Positions 52,594 to 63,883 of a DNA stretch of 64,000 bases are shown piece after piece. The DNA is from Absidia repens (lineage: Eukaryota; Mucoromycota; Mucoromycetes; Mucorales; Cunninghamellaceae): NCBI GenBank assembly GCA_002105175.1, contig MCGE01000001.1, positions 2,480,001 to 2,544,000 on the forward strand. Direction: 5' to 3'. The stretch's first letter is position 1; every line of letters starts with the position of its first letter. Made by a program: the position numbers and the translations under genes. The notes below the pieces were generated by a model. It saw only the letters and a list, made by a program, of their open reading frames with translations, did no database searches and was not told the DNA's origin.

Positions 52594-53464
52594 ACCCGCT
52601 TGCCTTTAGTCCGCCCTCCCCCCTCTCTCCCAACCTTTTAGCTTACTATTTATTTATATACTTATTCTCTTTTATTTATATATTATATATATACTATGTA
52701 TACATCTTTGTCTTTTATATACTTTGAATATTTTTATCAATAAAAAAAAAAAATCTTGACCATTTTTTTATATTGTACTTTACTGTATTGTTATTTGTTT
52801 TTATTTGTTGTATTCAATTGTGTTGTTGATGCTTTCATGTACTGTATGACAAAAAAAAAACATTGGGAGATTGGAATAACAAATACCTTTTGCAGGTACC
52901 TCATATGTTATTCAATGCAGTAACATGATTTTTTGCTTATTCCGTTCCGCGCTTTGCTTTGGCAATTTTTTTGAATATACTCTTTATGCCATTTCATTTT
53001 CTTTCTTCTCCTTCATAGAATGGCTGATGCTTGTCACTTTATTTTTCCAAATGAGTGCAAACCCTCCACACGTAAATCACATTTTTTTTTTGTTGCCTGA
53101 TCATGACATCCCAATGTCCCATGGCCTCCCTTTACGCCTTTTAGTATTGCCGTTCATTTTTCCTTCGCAACCCTCTTTCCCCATGACATAAAAATCAATT
53201 TCCCTAACATACACCATATATGCCATGATATATAGTTCACCCTTTTTTATTCATAGTCTACATACACACGCACATGCATTTTCATGACATGAGAAAGGAT
53301 AAAAAAAAAAAGATTTATTACATAAAGTAGTTTTCAAGAGATATCAAATAATATAATATAAAAAGTATAATAAAACTAAAATAACTAAAATGGTTGAGGG
53401 AATATACAAGGTAAGGTAAATGTAATGTAAAAAATAAAAAAAAACCCCAATTGAGTCATCATCA
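52594..53464. other. Intergenic between converging RAB11 and C2H2 genes
   Basis: T-rich RAB11 3' UTR with AATAAA (52739-52744), then AT-rich spacer and the 3' flank of the zinc-finger gene. The 88-codon plus frame at 52925-53191 has no domain. Confidence 0.5.
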
Positions 53465-54844
53465 TTAAATCACATTGGTGGAGAAAGAAGATGGTAGCAT
53501 AGCAGGAGTCGAGCCAATCATTGAAGGGAAGGCATGTTGTTCTTGATACATCGTCATAGATTCATCATCATCTTGATCCATTTCAATAGAGATATCATCA
53601 TCATCATCCACCTGTATGGATTCATCATCGCCCTCGTTGTCGTTGTCATCATCTTCTTCTTCTTCTTCTTCTTCCATACCCATACTACGATATCTTTCCC
53701 CATGGACGTGAGTAATAGCATCATCATCATCGTCATCGTTCAAAATATCCACCACTTCATCGTCTTGTTCCATCTCATTGTCACTTCCATTGCCATTACC
53801 CATTGACCGAGGAGGAGCAGAAGGAGGAGGAGGAGGAGGTTGTTGTTGTTGGTCCAATATTGCTGAATGTTTCGGTTGCTGAGTATGATCCATACTGACA
53901 AGAATCGCCGCCGCTTCCAACATTTGCACTTGCTGATGTTTGGTCAACGGCAATTTGGACGTCAATTCCCATTCTTCCGAGTGTTCCCAGCGATGCTTGA
54001 CAAGATAACTGGAATGTTTATACACCTTGCCACAATCTGCACAACGATGATGCTCATGTTGATGATGATGGTGATGCCCCGACGACGACGATGGTAGTGA
54101 CGTGGATGATTTGATCATGCTGCTGGTATTGTTGTTGTGATGAAACTGAGGCGATTCAGAGAAGAGACGATGCTGTTGTTGTTTTCTTTGTTCGATGATG
54201 GTGGAAGGTCGTCGGTGACGGATGGTCAACCCCCCTGTTGCCGCCGCCACAGATGCAGGCGAAGAGAGGTGTTGGTGTTGATGATGTGGTGATGCGTCGC
54301 CCCCAGCACCAGAGCCGCCTCGAAAGGAGTGGTTGTGTTGCTGGGACCCTCGTCGTCGAAAAGGCCCGGTAGTTGATTCAATTGGAATGGGTGGCGTTGT
54401 TTGGTGGTTGTTTCTATTGGTTGACGATGCCGCCGCTGCCGCCGCCGCTGCTGCCGTCTTGGCTGCCACCGTTGCTACCAAAGCTTGCTGTAAAGAGGCC
54501 TTGATGGAGGAGTGGTCAATGGTATAGTTTTCAGGAAGTGAGTTGGAAATCGCTTGTAATGTCAGCGTGCTGAAATGAGATTGTAACGAGTCCCGTCGTT
54601 GTTCCTGCTGTGTTGTAGGTGGAGTGTGTTGCTGTTGAGGCCCAGTGACGCCATCATCATCGGGAGTGGTTAGACAAGGTGGACTTGGTGCAGAGGTCGT
54701 AAACGAGGTGCTTTCTTCTCCACAAGACGAATTGGGTGGTGATGGAAGGTTGGTTGCAGTCATGCCATCTTGTTTGTCCTCTACCTGCTGTTGCTGCTGC
54801 TGCTGCTGTTGCTGACGAAACTGATAAGTAAGGGAAGAAGCCAT
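53465..54844 (-). CDS. Single C2H2 zinc-finger protein with acidic C-terminus
   Basis: Uninterrupted 459-aa frame, ATG at 54844 preceded by a TTTCAG acceptor-like string, so a 5' UTR intron is possible. From the start: a polyQ run, a Ser/Pro/Thr-rich region, a short polyAla stretch, His/Gln-rich stretches, then one C2H2 finger at residues 268-288 (CADCGKVYKHSSYLVKHRWEH, C-X2-C-X12-H-X3-H). It continues into EEWELTSKLPLTKHQQVQML, a continuation that in fungal relatives stays conserved after the finger. The last 130 residues are Asp/Glu-rich. Likely a nuclear regulator; the acidic tail could be an activation or histone-binding surface. No specific pathway can be named. Confidence 0.82.
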   Translation of the reverse strand: MASSLTYQFRQQQQQQQQQQVEDKQDGMTATNLPSPPNSSCGEESTSFTTSAPSPPCLTTPDDDGVTGPQQQHTPPTTQQEQRRDSLQSHFSTLTLQAISNSLPENYTIDHSSIKASLQQALVATVAAKTAAAAAAAAASSTNRNNHQTTPPIPIESTTGPFRRRGSQQHNHSFRGGSGAGGDASPHHQHQHLSSPASVAAATGGLTIRHRRPSTIIEQRKQQQHRLFSESPQFHHNNNTSSMIKSSTSLPSSSSGHHHHHQHEHHRCADCGKVYKHSSYLVKHRWEHSEEWELTSKLPLTKHQQVQMLEAAAILVSMDHTQQPKHSAILDQQQQPPPPPPSAPPRSMGNGNGSDNEMEQDDEVVDILNDDDDDDAITHVHGERYRSMGMEEEEEEEDDDNDNEGDDESIQVDDDDDISIEMDQDDDESMTMYQEQHAFPSMIGSTPAMLPSSFSTNVI

Positions 54845-55630
54845 CTGAAACAAAACAAAAAAAAGAAGTACTAGATGATAAATAGGTCTATGAGTTGTAG
54901 TGTTGCAGTAGATAAAACGAATAAAAATAAAAAAGGTACTGGTGAGAAAAAGAAAGTTTCTAAAGAAGAAGCCAAAAAAAAAAAAAAAAAAAAAGGAAAA
55001 GGAAGGAAAGGATAGGAAGAGCGGTATTTCATTCTAACCCCATCCCCACCCTTTGCCCAAAAAGATAAAAAAAAAAGGAGGATAAAATGGTTCGTCCGTC
55101 CCAGCCCATTGTCATTATTAATCGATAATCATACCTTTTTGTAGCCAGATAATAGTCAAAAAAAAAAAAGTATGGACGATAATAACAATCAAAAATATAA
55201 GGAAAAGAAAAAAAGAAAAAACGAAAAAATAAAAGGTGGCTGGATCGATGGGTGACAAGAAAAAAAAAGCCTCCTATTGAACAGATGATAATCCACCCGA
55301 ACAACTTTTTTCCTTACTAAAGATTGATCACGAGCTATGTTTCTTTTGTAACTGGATATATACAAGCAGGGCAGCCACGTGACTCATCTTATTGGTTTAG
55401 TTTCTTATCGTGCATTATTTCCTCCACTGACTAGTTTCCATGAAAAACAATCATAAACATTCTAGGTTTTTCCAAATCATTGAATAAAATCAGTGTTTGC
55501 TTTTATTAATTAAATATATAAATAATAAATAACAATAATAAAAATCAAAAAGATATAATGTGGAAACTAAGGGTAATACTAAGTGTATAATAATAATAAA
55601 AAACATGTGTATATAAAGAGGCCAGTCCAT
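54845..55630. other. Intergenic, C2H2 gene upstream region
   Basis: Purine-rich on the plus strand with an A run (54975-54994); thus C/T-rich in the sense of the zinc-finger gene, compatible with its promoter and a 5' UTR intron. The left part of the TMEM135-like 3' flank follows. No further gene seen. Confidence 0.5.
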
Positions 55631-57484
55631 CTAAATTGGTTTTTCCGATTTTTCTTGATCCTTTTGTGGAGGTAGTTCATATTTCATCACCCAACCAAGA
55701 ATCCCACGCACTGAGCTTCGTACCATGTCTTTGTCCATGTACATGGCATTGAGCACCGTTGTCACCGAGGCTGCAAACAACACAATTTCCGTCATTTCCG
55801 CCACCTTGGGTTCCCACCATCGTCCACGGTGAGCCCACGGTCCAATCAGTCGTTCAGTCAAAGAAAATAATGCTCGCGGAGCTACATACAATGCCATTTC
55901 ACCTCTTCGATGCCTGTTTTCAATAATCAAGGAGAGCCCACACATTGCTGATCCAATCAATGGCCCCAAAGTATGGTCCAGCCGGTTTTGGTCCACCCCC
56001 AAAAGCTGATGTCCAATACGTGTACGTGTCAAACACACCGAATACCAAATCAGTGTAATGTAGGTGGCCAAGAATGTCGAAGATCGTACTGTTGAGTTCA
56101 CAATGTGCTGAAGACTGCTGATAGGATTTTGAATGAGTTTGTCCCGTTTAAATAAAAGAGGAGGCGTCATGTGTACGGTGAAATACAACTAGCATAAAAA
56201 TAATAAAATAAAAAATTAAAAAAAGATGGTTAATATTCTTTTTTACGGGAGGGGAAGTCAACTTCTTACCAAAAACACCTTGGTGAATCCTTTCACGAAC
56301 CGAGTCAGGGCATTGACTTCACATCCCCAAGGTTGACCGTCATGCACGATGCGGCAAGGAATTCTTCCCCGAGTAGGCAGTCCTGCTTCATACGGCATCC
56401 CGATGTCTAGACAATAGTTTCCAAGAAGATCGTTTTCGCCAGTATCTTTCTATAAATATTCAATTAACACCCAAGTTCGGTTTAAGTCATTGGATCCAAT
56501 ACCTTCTATACATCATCCAGTCAACCTTTTTTTTTCACTTACTCCATAAACCCAAGTGCCATTTCGTATTCCTCTGAGAGCCAATACCAATCGTTCATCC
56601 ATTTGTGCCACCTTTGTAATCCACATAGAGTAGCCTCTACAATTACAGAAAAAAAAAAGTAACTATTAAGATCATACACCTGGCGACATCACCCCCTCCT
56701 TCCAGTGTCCATTGCTTGTCCCCGTTTATCTATATGATATTTACCCAGGTAGTCGAGAAGGTTCATAAAACCATGCAAACATGATTTCAGTACAAGCTGC
56801 AGAAAAAGCAATAACACTTCCATAATTCAATACCCAGGCAGGTGTATAGCGAGTGACAGCAGAAGAGTGATAAGCACGGTGAGCATAAACATCCAAAGCA
56901 CGGACAATGGCAAAGAAGGTCAGTTCTGATGTTTTACTGTTGGGAAAGACACGTCGAACAAGGAACATGGTGAGTGCTGTAGATAAAAATATGTACAGTG
57001 GACGGTGTTGCTGTGGGCTGTTGTTATCGTCATCAATCGACATGGCCGTGATGGGGGTATCGTTGCTGTTGTCGTTTTGACCTGCTGTGCATAAAAGAGG
57101 TTTCATATAGGCAGCATACTGACGTCGTATCAATATATCCCAGCGCTTCAAAACGTAAGCGACAAAGCCATGACTTGCAAAGGCACCCGTGACCAACCAA
57201 GGAAATCCATTTTGGTAGATGCTTTTCTTCAAGAGCTTGGGAAGTTGATTGAATAGAGCTTGGCGAATCAGTAACGTACTTGATGGGCCGTTCGGATGAT
57301 GCCGAAGTACTGCGAGACATAACTTGATCAGTAAACTAATAATGCCTGGAACCGTTGTCAAGGACCAAGATAGGCCAAACGCGCGAAGAGCTGTCATGAA
57401 CGGTGCCTGCAAAGTTGGCGGTAAGCTAGCTTTGACATTGTGAAGGGTTTGAGCTAATGGCAGATTTGAATTTTTGATATACAT
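55631..57484 (-). CDS. TMEM135-like multi-pass membrane protein
   Basis: Four exons (57484-56745, 56636-56543, 56449-56270, 56188-55631) encode 523 aa. Several hydrophobic helices are visible (ALRAFGLSWSLTTVPGIISL, PLYIFLSTALTMFLVRRVF, VLNYGSVIAFSAACTEIMFA, SSTFLATYITLIWYSVCL, TEIVLFAASVTTVLNAMYM). A central Cys-containing segment with IPCRIVHDGQPWGCEVNAL and TRFVKGFTKVFLLYFTVH resembles the Cys-rich region ahead of the helices in TMEM135, a protein tied to peroxisomes and mitochondrial dynamics and distantly related to Tim17. The resemblance is by recalled pattern, so the family name is probable, not certain. No signal peptide. Confidence 0.65.
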
Positions 57485-57939
57485 CAGTTAAAATAAAAAG
57501 TAAAAAAAAGGGGGTAGAGAGAGGGGGAAGGGAAGGGAAGAATATGATTAAGAGAGACGTAAAGGAGAGAGAAAGAGACTGACAAAAATAAAAATAAAAA
57601 ATAAAAGATTCACATGTATTCTATCTATACCGCTCTAAACGCCGCTTCTCCTCATAACCCATCACCAACAAATAAACAAATGAATTAATGAGAGTTTGGA
57701 TTTCATGATAATAGCCAATCGATGTCATTTCACTTGCACAAAAACAATCATTTTGATGGGGGGGGAGTTTACTAAAGAAACAAATACAATTTGGTTAAAA
57801 AGGAGACACAATCATTGATCTGCATTTTCCCTTTAAAACACCGCACACATCCGTCAAAAAAAAAAAAGACATTTTTAAAAAAATATTTATTTGAATAATC
57901 ATACACATAACTAAGATAATAATCATAATCATAAAGAAT
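57485..57939. other. Intergenic between TMEM135-like and CAF16-like genes
   Basis: A/G-rich just upstream of the TMEM135-like ATG (C/T-rich in its sense), then AT-rich 3' flank of the CAF16-like gene. No gene seen. Confidence 0.5.
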
Positions 57940-59105
57940 CTATCTATTCCAGTAATTGTAATATTTGTCACCATATTCATTCATATTGGCACTAAGATCG
58001 TCCCATTTGGTATGTGGCAAGTTTGTCTCAGGGTCCACAGGTATCTTCGTATTGGAGATGCTTTCGCGCACTCTATCCTGGCGCAATAATTCATAGCAAA
58101 GTTCCATCAAAGGCGAATCCATACTGTTGCGTTGCCTGTTTTCCTTCTTGATTCTTTCCAATGCTTCAAAACTTTCATCCATGGTATGTATTTCGACAAC
58201 AGTTCCTTCGTTGACATGAGCAATATGAGTAGGCCATTGTCCCAGTCCTACACAGAATACGCGTACGACGAAAAAAAAAAAAAAAAGTTCAGTAATTCAA
58301 TAAAATAACCACATCGATCCTTTTTTTTTTTTACCATCAAAAATGTGAGTTGCATAAACAATAGTAGCTCCTCGAGTTTCAGTTTCTTCCTTCAAAAAAT
58401 CCAAAAAGTCGGCACGCACCAAAACATCCAAGTCAACCGTCACTTCATCCAATAACAAAAGTTCCCATGGCTGAAGGAGACCCATAACGAGTTGTACTCT
58501 TCTTCGTTGACCTATTATTTTTGAAAGTGAGGGTGTTCACAAAACGTATGTTAATCATGGTTGTTTTTGTATGGGAGTGCGGTTTCTTTGCTTACCATCC
58601 GATATTTTATGCATATGCCATTTCGTATCCACGTCCAGGACATCGAGCAGGCGTCGTGTTCTTTCAGGCCAACGCTTTGAACCCATACTATACAATAGGT
58701 ATTCAACAGACAGGTCAGATCGTACCACAGGGTTATTTGCCCACTCCGTACCAAGATAGGTAACACCCTATTTTTTTAAAAAAAAAAAAAAGAAAGAAAA
58801 AAAAAGCAGGCAAGTGTGAATTTCGAAATGTAGTAGCACATACACTATTGACAGGTTTTTACCTTTGGAGCATCGCTGAATACATTTTTGCCGAGGACAT
58901 TGATATGACTTCCAGTGATCATTCGTTTGCCACCAAAGATACGCAAAGCGGAGGTCTTGCCAGCGCCATTTCTTCCCACAAAAAGGCATCGACTTCCAGG
59001 TTTAAGAGTCAATGAGAGATCATTGAGAATAGGTGGTCCACCATAGTCAAAATTGAGATGTTGAACATCCACCGATAAGTCATAGGCTGGTTTTGTTACT
59101 GACAT
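57940..59105 (-). CDS. CAF16: CAF16-type soluble ABC ATPase
   Basis: Single ABC nucleotide-binding domain without membrane segments, the type that in yeast associates with the CCR4-NOT transcription complex. Four exons (59105-58863, 58767-58596, 58511-58335, 58247-57940) give 299 aa. Visible are [20 protein letters not shown], Walker [20 protein letters not shown]-loop region [12 protein letters not shown], the signature [20 protein letters not shown] (SDGQ instead of LSGGQ), Walker [14 protein letters not shown] and switch His in [10 protein letters not shown]. The C-terminal extension ending DKYYNYWNR follows the family pattern. The SDGQ signature is normal for CAF16 proteins. Confidence 0.93.
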
Positions 59106-60134
59106 TATAGTTTAATAGCAAAAAGAAAAAAAGAAAAAATAACCCCTCGCCTTTTATATATAATTTCAAACATCGTCACGCAGGATGAAACCAGCCAATA
59201 AGAATTCAGCATCTATCTTTTTTTTGGAAGAGACGCATAAATTTCAAATCAGTTGAAAAAAAAAGAACCAAAGAAAAAGGAAGGCAGATGGAAAGTGAAA
59301 GATGAATTTCATTCATTGGATAGAATAGTGTTTTTATTTTTATATTGATTGAATGAATATATAATGATATGAATGACATGATATTAAGCTATTGCTACTT
59401 TGAAAATACACACACTTTATTACAGAAGGTCCTTAAGCAAGATTACACCGTTTCAGGCATTCAACTACTCACTTCAGTAGGAGAAAACACCATAAATGCC
59501 AGGAAAGAATGAAAGGCACAATCATACTAACCACCAGCGGTATGCCATTTAGTGCCATCCAATCCAGTAATACTACCCAGCAATCCTGAACAAAAACAAA
59601 TGGGAGGATACGCATTGAGCGCTCATATAATCGTCCTCTTGGTTCATGCAAGTAACATTCACCTTGTCATCAATAGTCCCGAGGGAGTGGATGGCGATGA
59701 TGCCTTCAGCATATCTTTCACATTACTATACTGTAGAGTACAGTACAGTAGAATTTCTTACCTTTAGTGTGTAACAAAGTCTTACGCAGGTCCATAATTA
59801 AATAATTTGGACATGTTAGGTCGTTCTGATAAAAATTTTGTTGTACAGTGTTTCCGGAATTACTTGTCACACATTTTGCAAAAAAAAAAAAAAAAGAGAA
59901 TTTGGTCAACCTGTCGCCTTTTTTTTTTTTTTTTTGCCTGGTTCAATGTCTGCCTCAGTCATTTTTTAAAGAAGGTTTGAGAAATACCTCTCACTTTTAT
60001 ATTGAGAAACTCATAAAGTAGACGGGGAGCTGAAAACAACGTTGAGCGATGTTATCTATACCTATCATAGCGTTTGTTTTTTCTTTTCTCTTTGGCACAC
60101 TCAAATCAGTCTTTTTCTTTCTACACGCACAAGC
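59106..60134. other. Intergenic upstream of CAF16-like gene
   Basis: About 1 kb with no recognised gene. Holds the CAF16-like promoter region and A and T runs at 59880-59895 and 59919-59935. Short frames (59469-59909) on both strands lack any family signal. Confidence 0.5.
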
Positions 60135-60272
60135 CTACAGTGAGGTATACCCATTTGACAAGACAATCAGAGGACACGAGAAAGAATGTAAAACAATAAC
60201 AACAATACAAAAAAAAAAACCCATATTTTATTCAGACGGGCGTGTAAACCATAAAAATTAAACTGAATTTGT
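60135..60272 (-). repeat. 3'-terminal fragment of subfamily-1 repeat
   Basis: On the minus strand: ATGGTTTACACGCCCGTCTG, AATAAAATATGGG, a T run, TTTCTCGTGTCCTC, and the end GATTGTCTTGTCAAATGGGT, ATACC. It matches the ends of the copies at 8.8 and 37.3 kb and the fragment at 23.4 kb. It again sits about 210 bp ahead of, and inverted to, a full subfamily-2 copy. Confidence 0.75.
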
Positions 60273-60481
60273 CTGAAATAACGCCTTGACACTTATCGAA
60301 AGAGGAAATGATAGGGGTGTGTGTACGTGCTAGTGGATTATATGTATGTGGGGAACGGAGAGGAGGTATTATTTTGTTGTAGTTTAAATATAACATCAGA
60401 GGAGCTGATATAATGAGAAAGGGTGAGCTGTCATACAGTTAGTGACACGCTAATTTTACTGTGAAGGGAAGACGCACGTGT

Positions 60482-61195
60482 TTTCAAATTCCGCCCACGT
60501 GAATTTTTATTTACTCCCATTTTATTTTTTGCGCTCTCGCTCTCTCTCTCTCTCTTTTCTTCTCCTTTTTCTTTTTCTTCCTTCACTTATATCTTCATCA
60601 TTTGACTTCTTCGGGGTGATGGTGTTCATAGATTAGCTTTAGGACTAGTTTAGAAGGGTTTTCAGCTCAGAGATTACAAGATGCATGGGGAAACCCTTTC
60701 ATTTTGGATCTAGGATTTTGGACCACCATTAGTTGGCTTTTTGGAGTCTTCATTAGCTTAGTTTAGTACTAGTTTGTCATATTTTGTATTTATATATGAA
60801 TAAAATGTACCTCTTTTTACTTGCTTCCATGAAGAATGTCTCCTATCAGTCGCTCTCATGTCTTACACTGGAGATCCCTTTTCTCCATCAACCCTCTTTT
60901 GATTAGTGTTGACCGTTGTTATGTTTCAATAACGGGCGTCTCTTTAATTTTTCTCATGTACCATACGGTATATTACTTTCATTCTGCGACGGCCCCTTTA
61001 AATTAATGTCGGCCGTTCTTGAGCCCTCCCGTTACTCTCCCTATGCTGTCACCATTAGATCCCTTGTTACAATGAACCCATCCCTTTAGAATAGTGTTTA
61101 CTAATTACGCTTCAATAAAAGATGCAATTTGTATTTAGCAACCTCTGACCCATTAGAAAATGAGAAATGTCCCTATTGTATTCTAGCTCAACGAC
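60482..61195 (+). repeat. Dispersed non-coding repeat, subfamily 2, copy G
   Basis: Starts TTTCAAATTCCGCCCACGTG (60483), then a C/T-rich tract with a CT microsatellite, AGGACTAGTTTAGAAGGG, the core CAGAGATTACAAGATGCATG, GGGAAACCCTTTCATTTTGG, TTCATTAGCTTAGTTTAGTA and ATGAATAAAATGTACCTC (about 60798). Tail units with CTCATGTCTTACACTGGAGA, TGTTGACCGTTGTTATG and a second TTCAATAAAAGATGC (about 61112) follow. The most complete copy in the window. Confidence 0.87.
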
Positions 61196-61775
61196 TTTGA
61201 CTAGTAATCGCAGTTTTCTAAATGCGCGTGTAAATTTTCTGTTTTTCATCTCTAGCTTATCAATGATGCAAAATACGTCCAGGGCATATTAATGTAGGAT
61301 ATCGTAGCTGAAAACGAGTATTCAAGAGTATCATACCAAGATTGTATGGCTTACTTAGAAGACACTGGATCCGCTTTCAAATTTTCCCTCGAAAGCCCAT
61401 CCCCTCTCTCATTGCCATCACTACGGATCTCTGCTCTCATAAATATCCTTCGGCTTGCTCCAATACCAACTTGATCATATTCACCTTGGCAGTATCATTT
61501 GCTACTAGCTCCACGGTAAATCGTTGTAATTTCACCCCCTTCCCCTCCTCCATGACCGGTGCGCGTTTGGTACATAAATTTAGTAAAAAAAGCCGTTTAA
61601 TCCTTGGAGCCATAAGCATCATTAAAATACAGTTACTGTAAGCACAAAAAGTCAGATACATGATTTTTCATAGCAAAAAAAAAAAAAGGGTTGGAAGCTG
61701 AAATTCTTTATTGCTAAAGTAAGATACAAAAAAAAAAACTATATCAAGTGAAGCTAATTGGAATACTATGTAATT
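61196..61775. other. Intergenic after repeat copy G
   Basis: No gene recognised. A 74-codon minus frame (61437-61661) and an overlapping 99-codon plus frame (61342-61641) are present, neither with a recognisable domain. The last 100 bases are the acetyltransferase 3' flank. Confidence 0.45.
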
Positions 61776-62222
61776 CTATTGTGGGGGTAGGTATCTATAT
61801 ATATTGGTATCCCGTTCAACAAAGCCTAGTTTCTTGTACAGAGTGTTGGCAGCTACACGGTCCGGCCGGCTAGTTAAATCGATGGTTCTCACGTCAAGCG
61901 AGTTCTGGGCATAGAGAATGGCGGCTTGAATAAGCTGTCCTGCAATCCCCTGGCGACGCCATGCAGCATCCACCACAACATCTTCAATATGAGAGCGTAA
62001 TCCCGTGAGACAGGCAGTGGTCGCCAGAGTCGCCGTGCCAACGACTGTCCATGTAGGTGATGTTGTCGTGTCCAGAGCAATCAAAACAAAAGTCGATGAA
62101 GATGCCACAGCTTGCTGTATTCGTTCCAACGTGGCTGACGAAGATAAGAACTGTTGTACTAGTGGTACCAGCTGCTCAATGTAATCTGTTTGATTTGGTG
62201 CTAGGTGTTCGATTTGAATCAT
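61776..62222 (-). CDS. GNAT-family N-acetyltransferase
   Basis: Intronless 148-aa frame, ATG at 62222. The GNAT fold is clear: TWTVVGTATLATT (beta strands 2-3), HIEDVVVDAAWRRQGIAGQL (strand 4 and the acetyl-CoA pyrophosphate loop R/Q-x-x-G-x-A), IQAAILYAQ, then TIDLTSRPDRVAANTLYKKL with GFVERDTNIYRY at the end. The substrate is not determined; small-molecule amines are typical for such short single-domain members, and the SRPDRVAANxLYKKLGF block resembles that of glucosamine-6-phosphate acetyltransferase-like and other stand-alone enzymes. Adjacent to ribokinase on the same strand, but as a separate transcription unit. Confidence 0.88.
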   Translation of the reverse strand: MIQIEHLAPNQTDYIEQLVPLVQQFLSSSATLERIQQAVASSSTFVLIALDTTTSPTWTVVGTATLATTACLTGLRSHIEDVVVDAAWRRQGIAGQLIQAAILYAQNSLDVRTIDLTSRPDRVAANTLYKKLGFVERDTNIYRYLPPQ

Positions 62223-62429
62223 TGAAGTATCAAGCTGCTACAAAAAAAAAAAAAAAAAAAAACTGAAATAAGCTAAAAACGAAATTTGATCCCCGCAACA
62301 TAGAAATTTCCCATTCATTGATACTTTATTGTAAATCAGGATAAAAACAGCCATTGCAAAAAATAAACATAAAAAAAAAAAAAAAAAAGAGCTGCTGATA
62401 AAATACAAATCTAAGCTATATATAATACA
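62223..62429. other. Short spacer between acetyltransferase and ribokinase
   Basis: 207 bp with two A-rich runs (62241-62260 and 62372-62388). It must contain both the ribokinase 3' end and the acetyltransferase promoter. Confidence 0.5.
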
Positions 62430-63883
62430 CTAATGAGACTTGGTAATGGACTCCCAGTGGTGTTTGACTTCGTCCAAGGTGGGCACAGAGATCATCGAAC
62501 CTTCACGTTGCACAGCAAGAGAGGCGGCAAAGTTGGCTTGTTCGAGTGAGTGTTGCACCCTGACGAAGAAATCTTCATTTTCGGCGCCAACAAAAGTGGA
62601 CAAAAAATAACCCTATAATGTCATTCAACCGAATCATACATAAAGTTAGCGATCAACGACCATTTTATCTTTTTTTTTTTTTTACTTACAACAAAAGTAT
62701 CCCCTGCAGCTGTTGTATCCTTGACATTCACCTTGATACTCGGTACTTTAAAATCACGGACCTTGTCTTGATGTCTAAACTTGGCCACAACACCATTAGA
62801 GCCCAAAGTCACGACCAAACCTTGCATATGCTTGAAGTGTTTGAAGAGTTCTGTAGCCAAATCCAAGCCTTCCAATGTGCGCCCATCACTTTCCAATTCC
62901 TTGTATAGATCAGCTGCTTCGTGTTCATTCACTACCAAAATAGTAATCTTGTCGAATGGAAATTCGTTCATAATTCCCTTGGTCAAAGGTGCCGGATTGA
63001 AGATGATAGACAATCCTAGCATGATTGCAGCGAGAAAAAAAATGAGTTTGATTACACTGTCATTTTCGTTCGTTTTATCGATACCATACCTTTTTCAGCT
63101 GCCAAGCGCATAATATCGCCTCCATTACTAATTTCGTTTTGTTGTATGATCCAATCACCAGGTCCAAAGTGCTCTAACACTGGAACGGCATCCTTTCCGG
63201 TATAGGTAGCATTGGTACCGGGAAAGAGGACAATACAGTTATCATGGGTTTCATCGCTCACTTGAATGAAGGCATGTCCGTTTTTCTAAAAAAAGATCAA
63301 GTACAGGATAAATTAGTGTGAGGTTATATGCAGAGTTGATTGCTTATTGATAATTCCTAAACCAACGCTTGCCTGATCCTCTGCAACTTCAGTCATGGAC
63401 ATGTCAACACCGTATTCTATCATAGCGTCGCGTGCCTATTAGAGTAGAGGCATTTAATTGAAGTCAGTAAGGCGAAATAACTTGCTATTGCACTATATAT
63501 ATGTTTACCCAAATAGCATCGCCACCCATACGTCCTGCGTGAAACACCTTGCTGCCTGCCTATCAATACAAAGGAGAAGGAATTGGTTAAGATGGTGTAA
63601 ATCACACTGAGTGTTGACTCTTATTTTGATTTACCTTTGCTAATGCGACGGACTGGTTGGCACCTACAAAAAATAAAAACCATATATTAATTGAGTAATA
63701 CGTTGATTTACAAGGAGTGTAGTAACCCCCCCCCCACGAGCGCGTTGCTGTTCCTAGATTACCTTTTCCACCGGCTCGGACAAAATAATTGTTGGAGGAA
63801 AGAGTTTCGCCAGATTTGCAGATATGAGGAACAATGAAGAATTCATCAACGTTGGTGGATCCAAAATTCAATATTTTTCCCAT
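62430..63883 (-). CDS. RBK1: Ribokinase
   Basis: PfkB-family enzyme that phosphorylates D-ribose to ribose-5-phosphate. Seven exons (63883-63763, 63663-63635, 63559-63509, 63435-63373, 63285-63090, 63015-62690, 62612-62430) give 322 aa. Family blocks are LNFGSTNVDEF, GGKGANQSVALAKAGSKVF with the GGKG(A)NQ sugar-binding motif, GRMGGDAIW, DWIIQQNEI, FNPAP, VNEHEA, VVTLGSNG and DTTAAGDTFVGYF holding the catalytic Asp. The fourth intron appears to start with GC (CAG|GCAAGC); an alternative GT donor six bases downstream (GTTGGT, exon end 63367) also keeps frame and adds two residues. The ATG at 63883 is the first in frame. Confidence 0.93.

Noticed and set aside
60135..61195. Classical DNA transposon with terminal inverted repeats
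   Set aside because: The inverted piece matches the 3' end of the other subfamily rather than the end of the same copy; no transposase frame and no clear target-site duplication seen.
61342..61661. Overlapping open frames on both strands (99 and 74 codons)
   Set aside because: No domain, no splice context, located just beyond the tail of a repeat copy; at this AT content frames of that size occur by chance.
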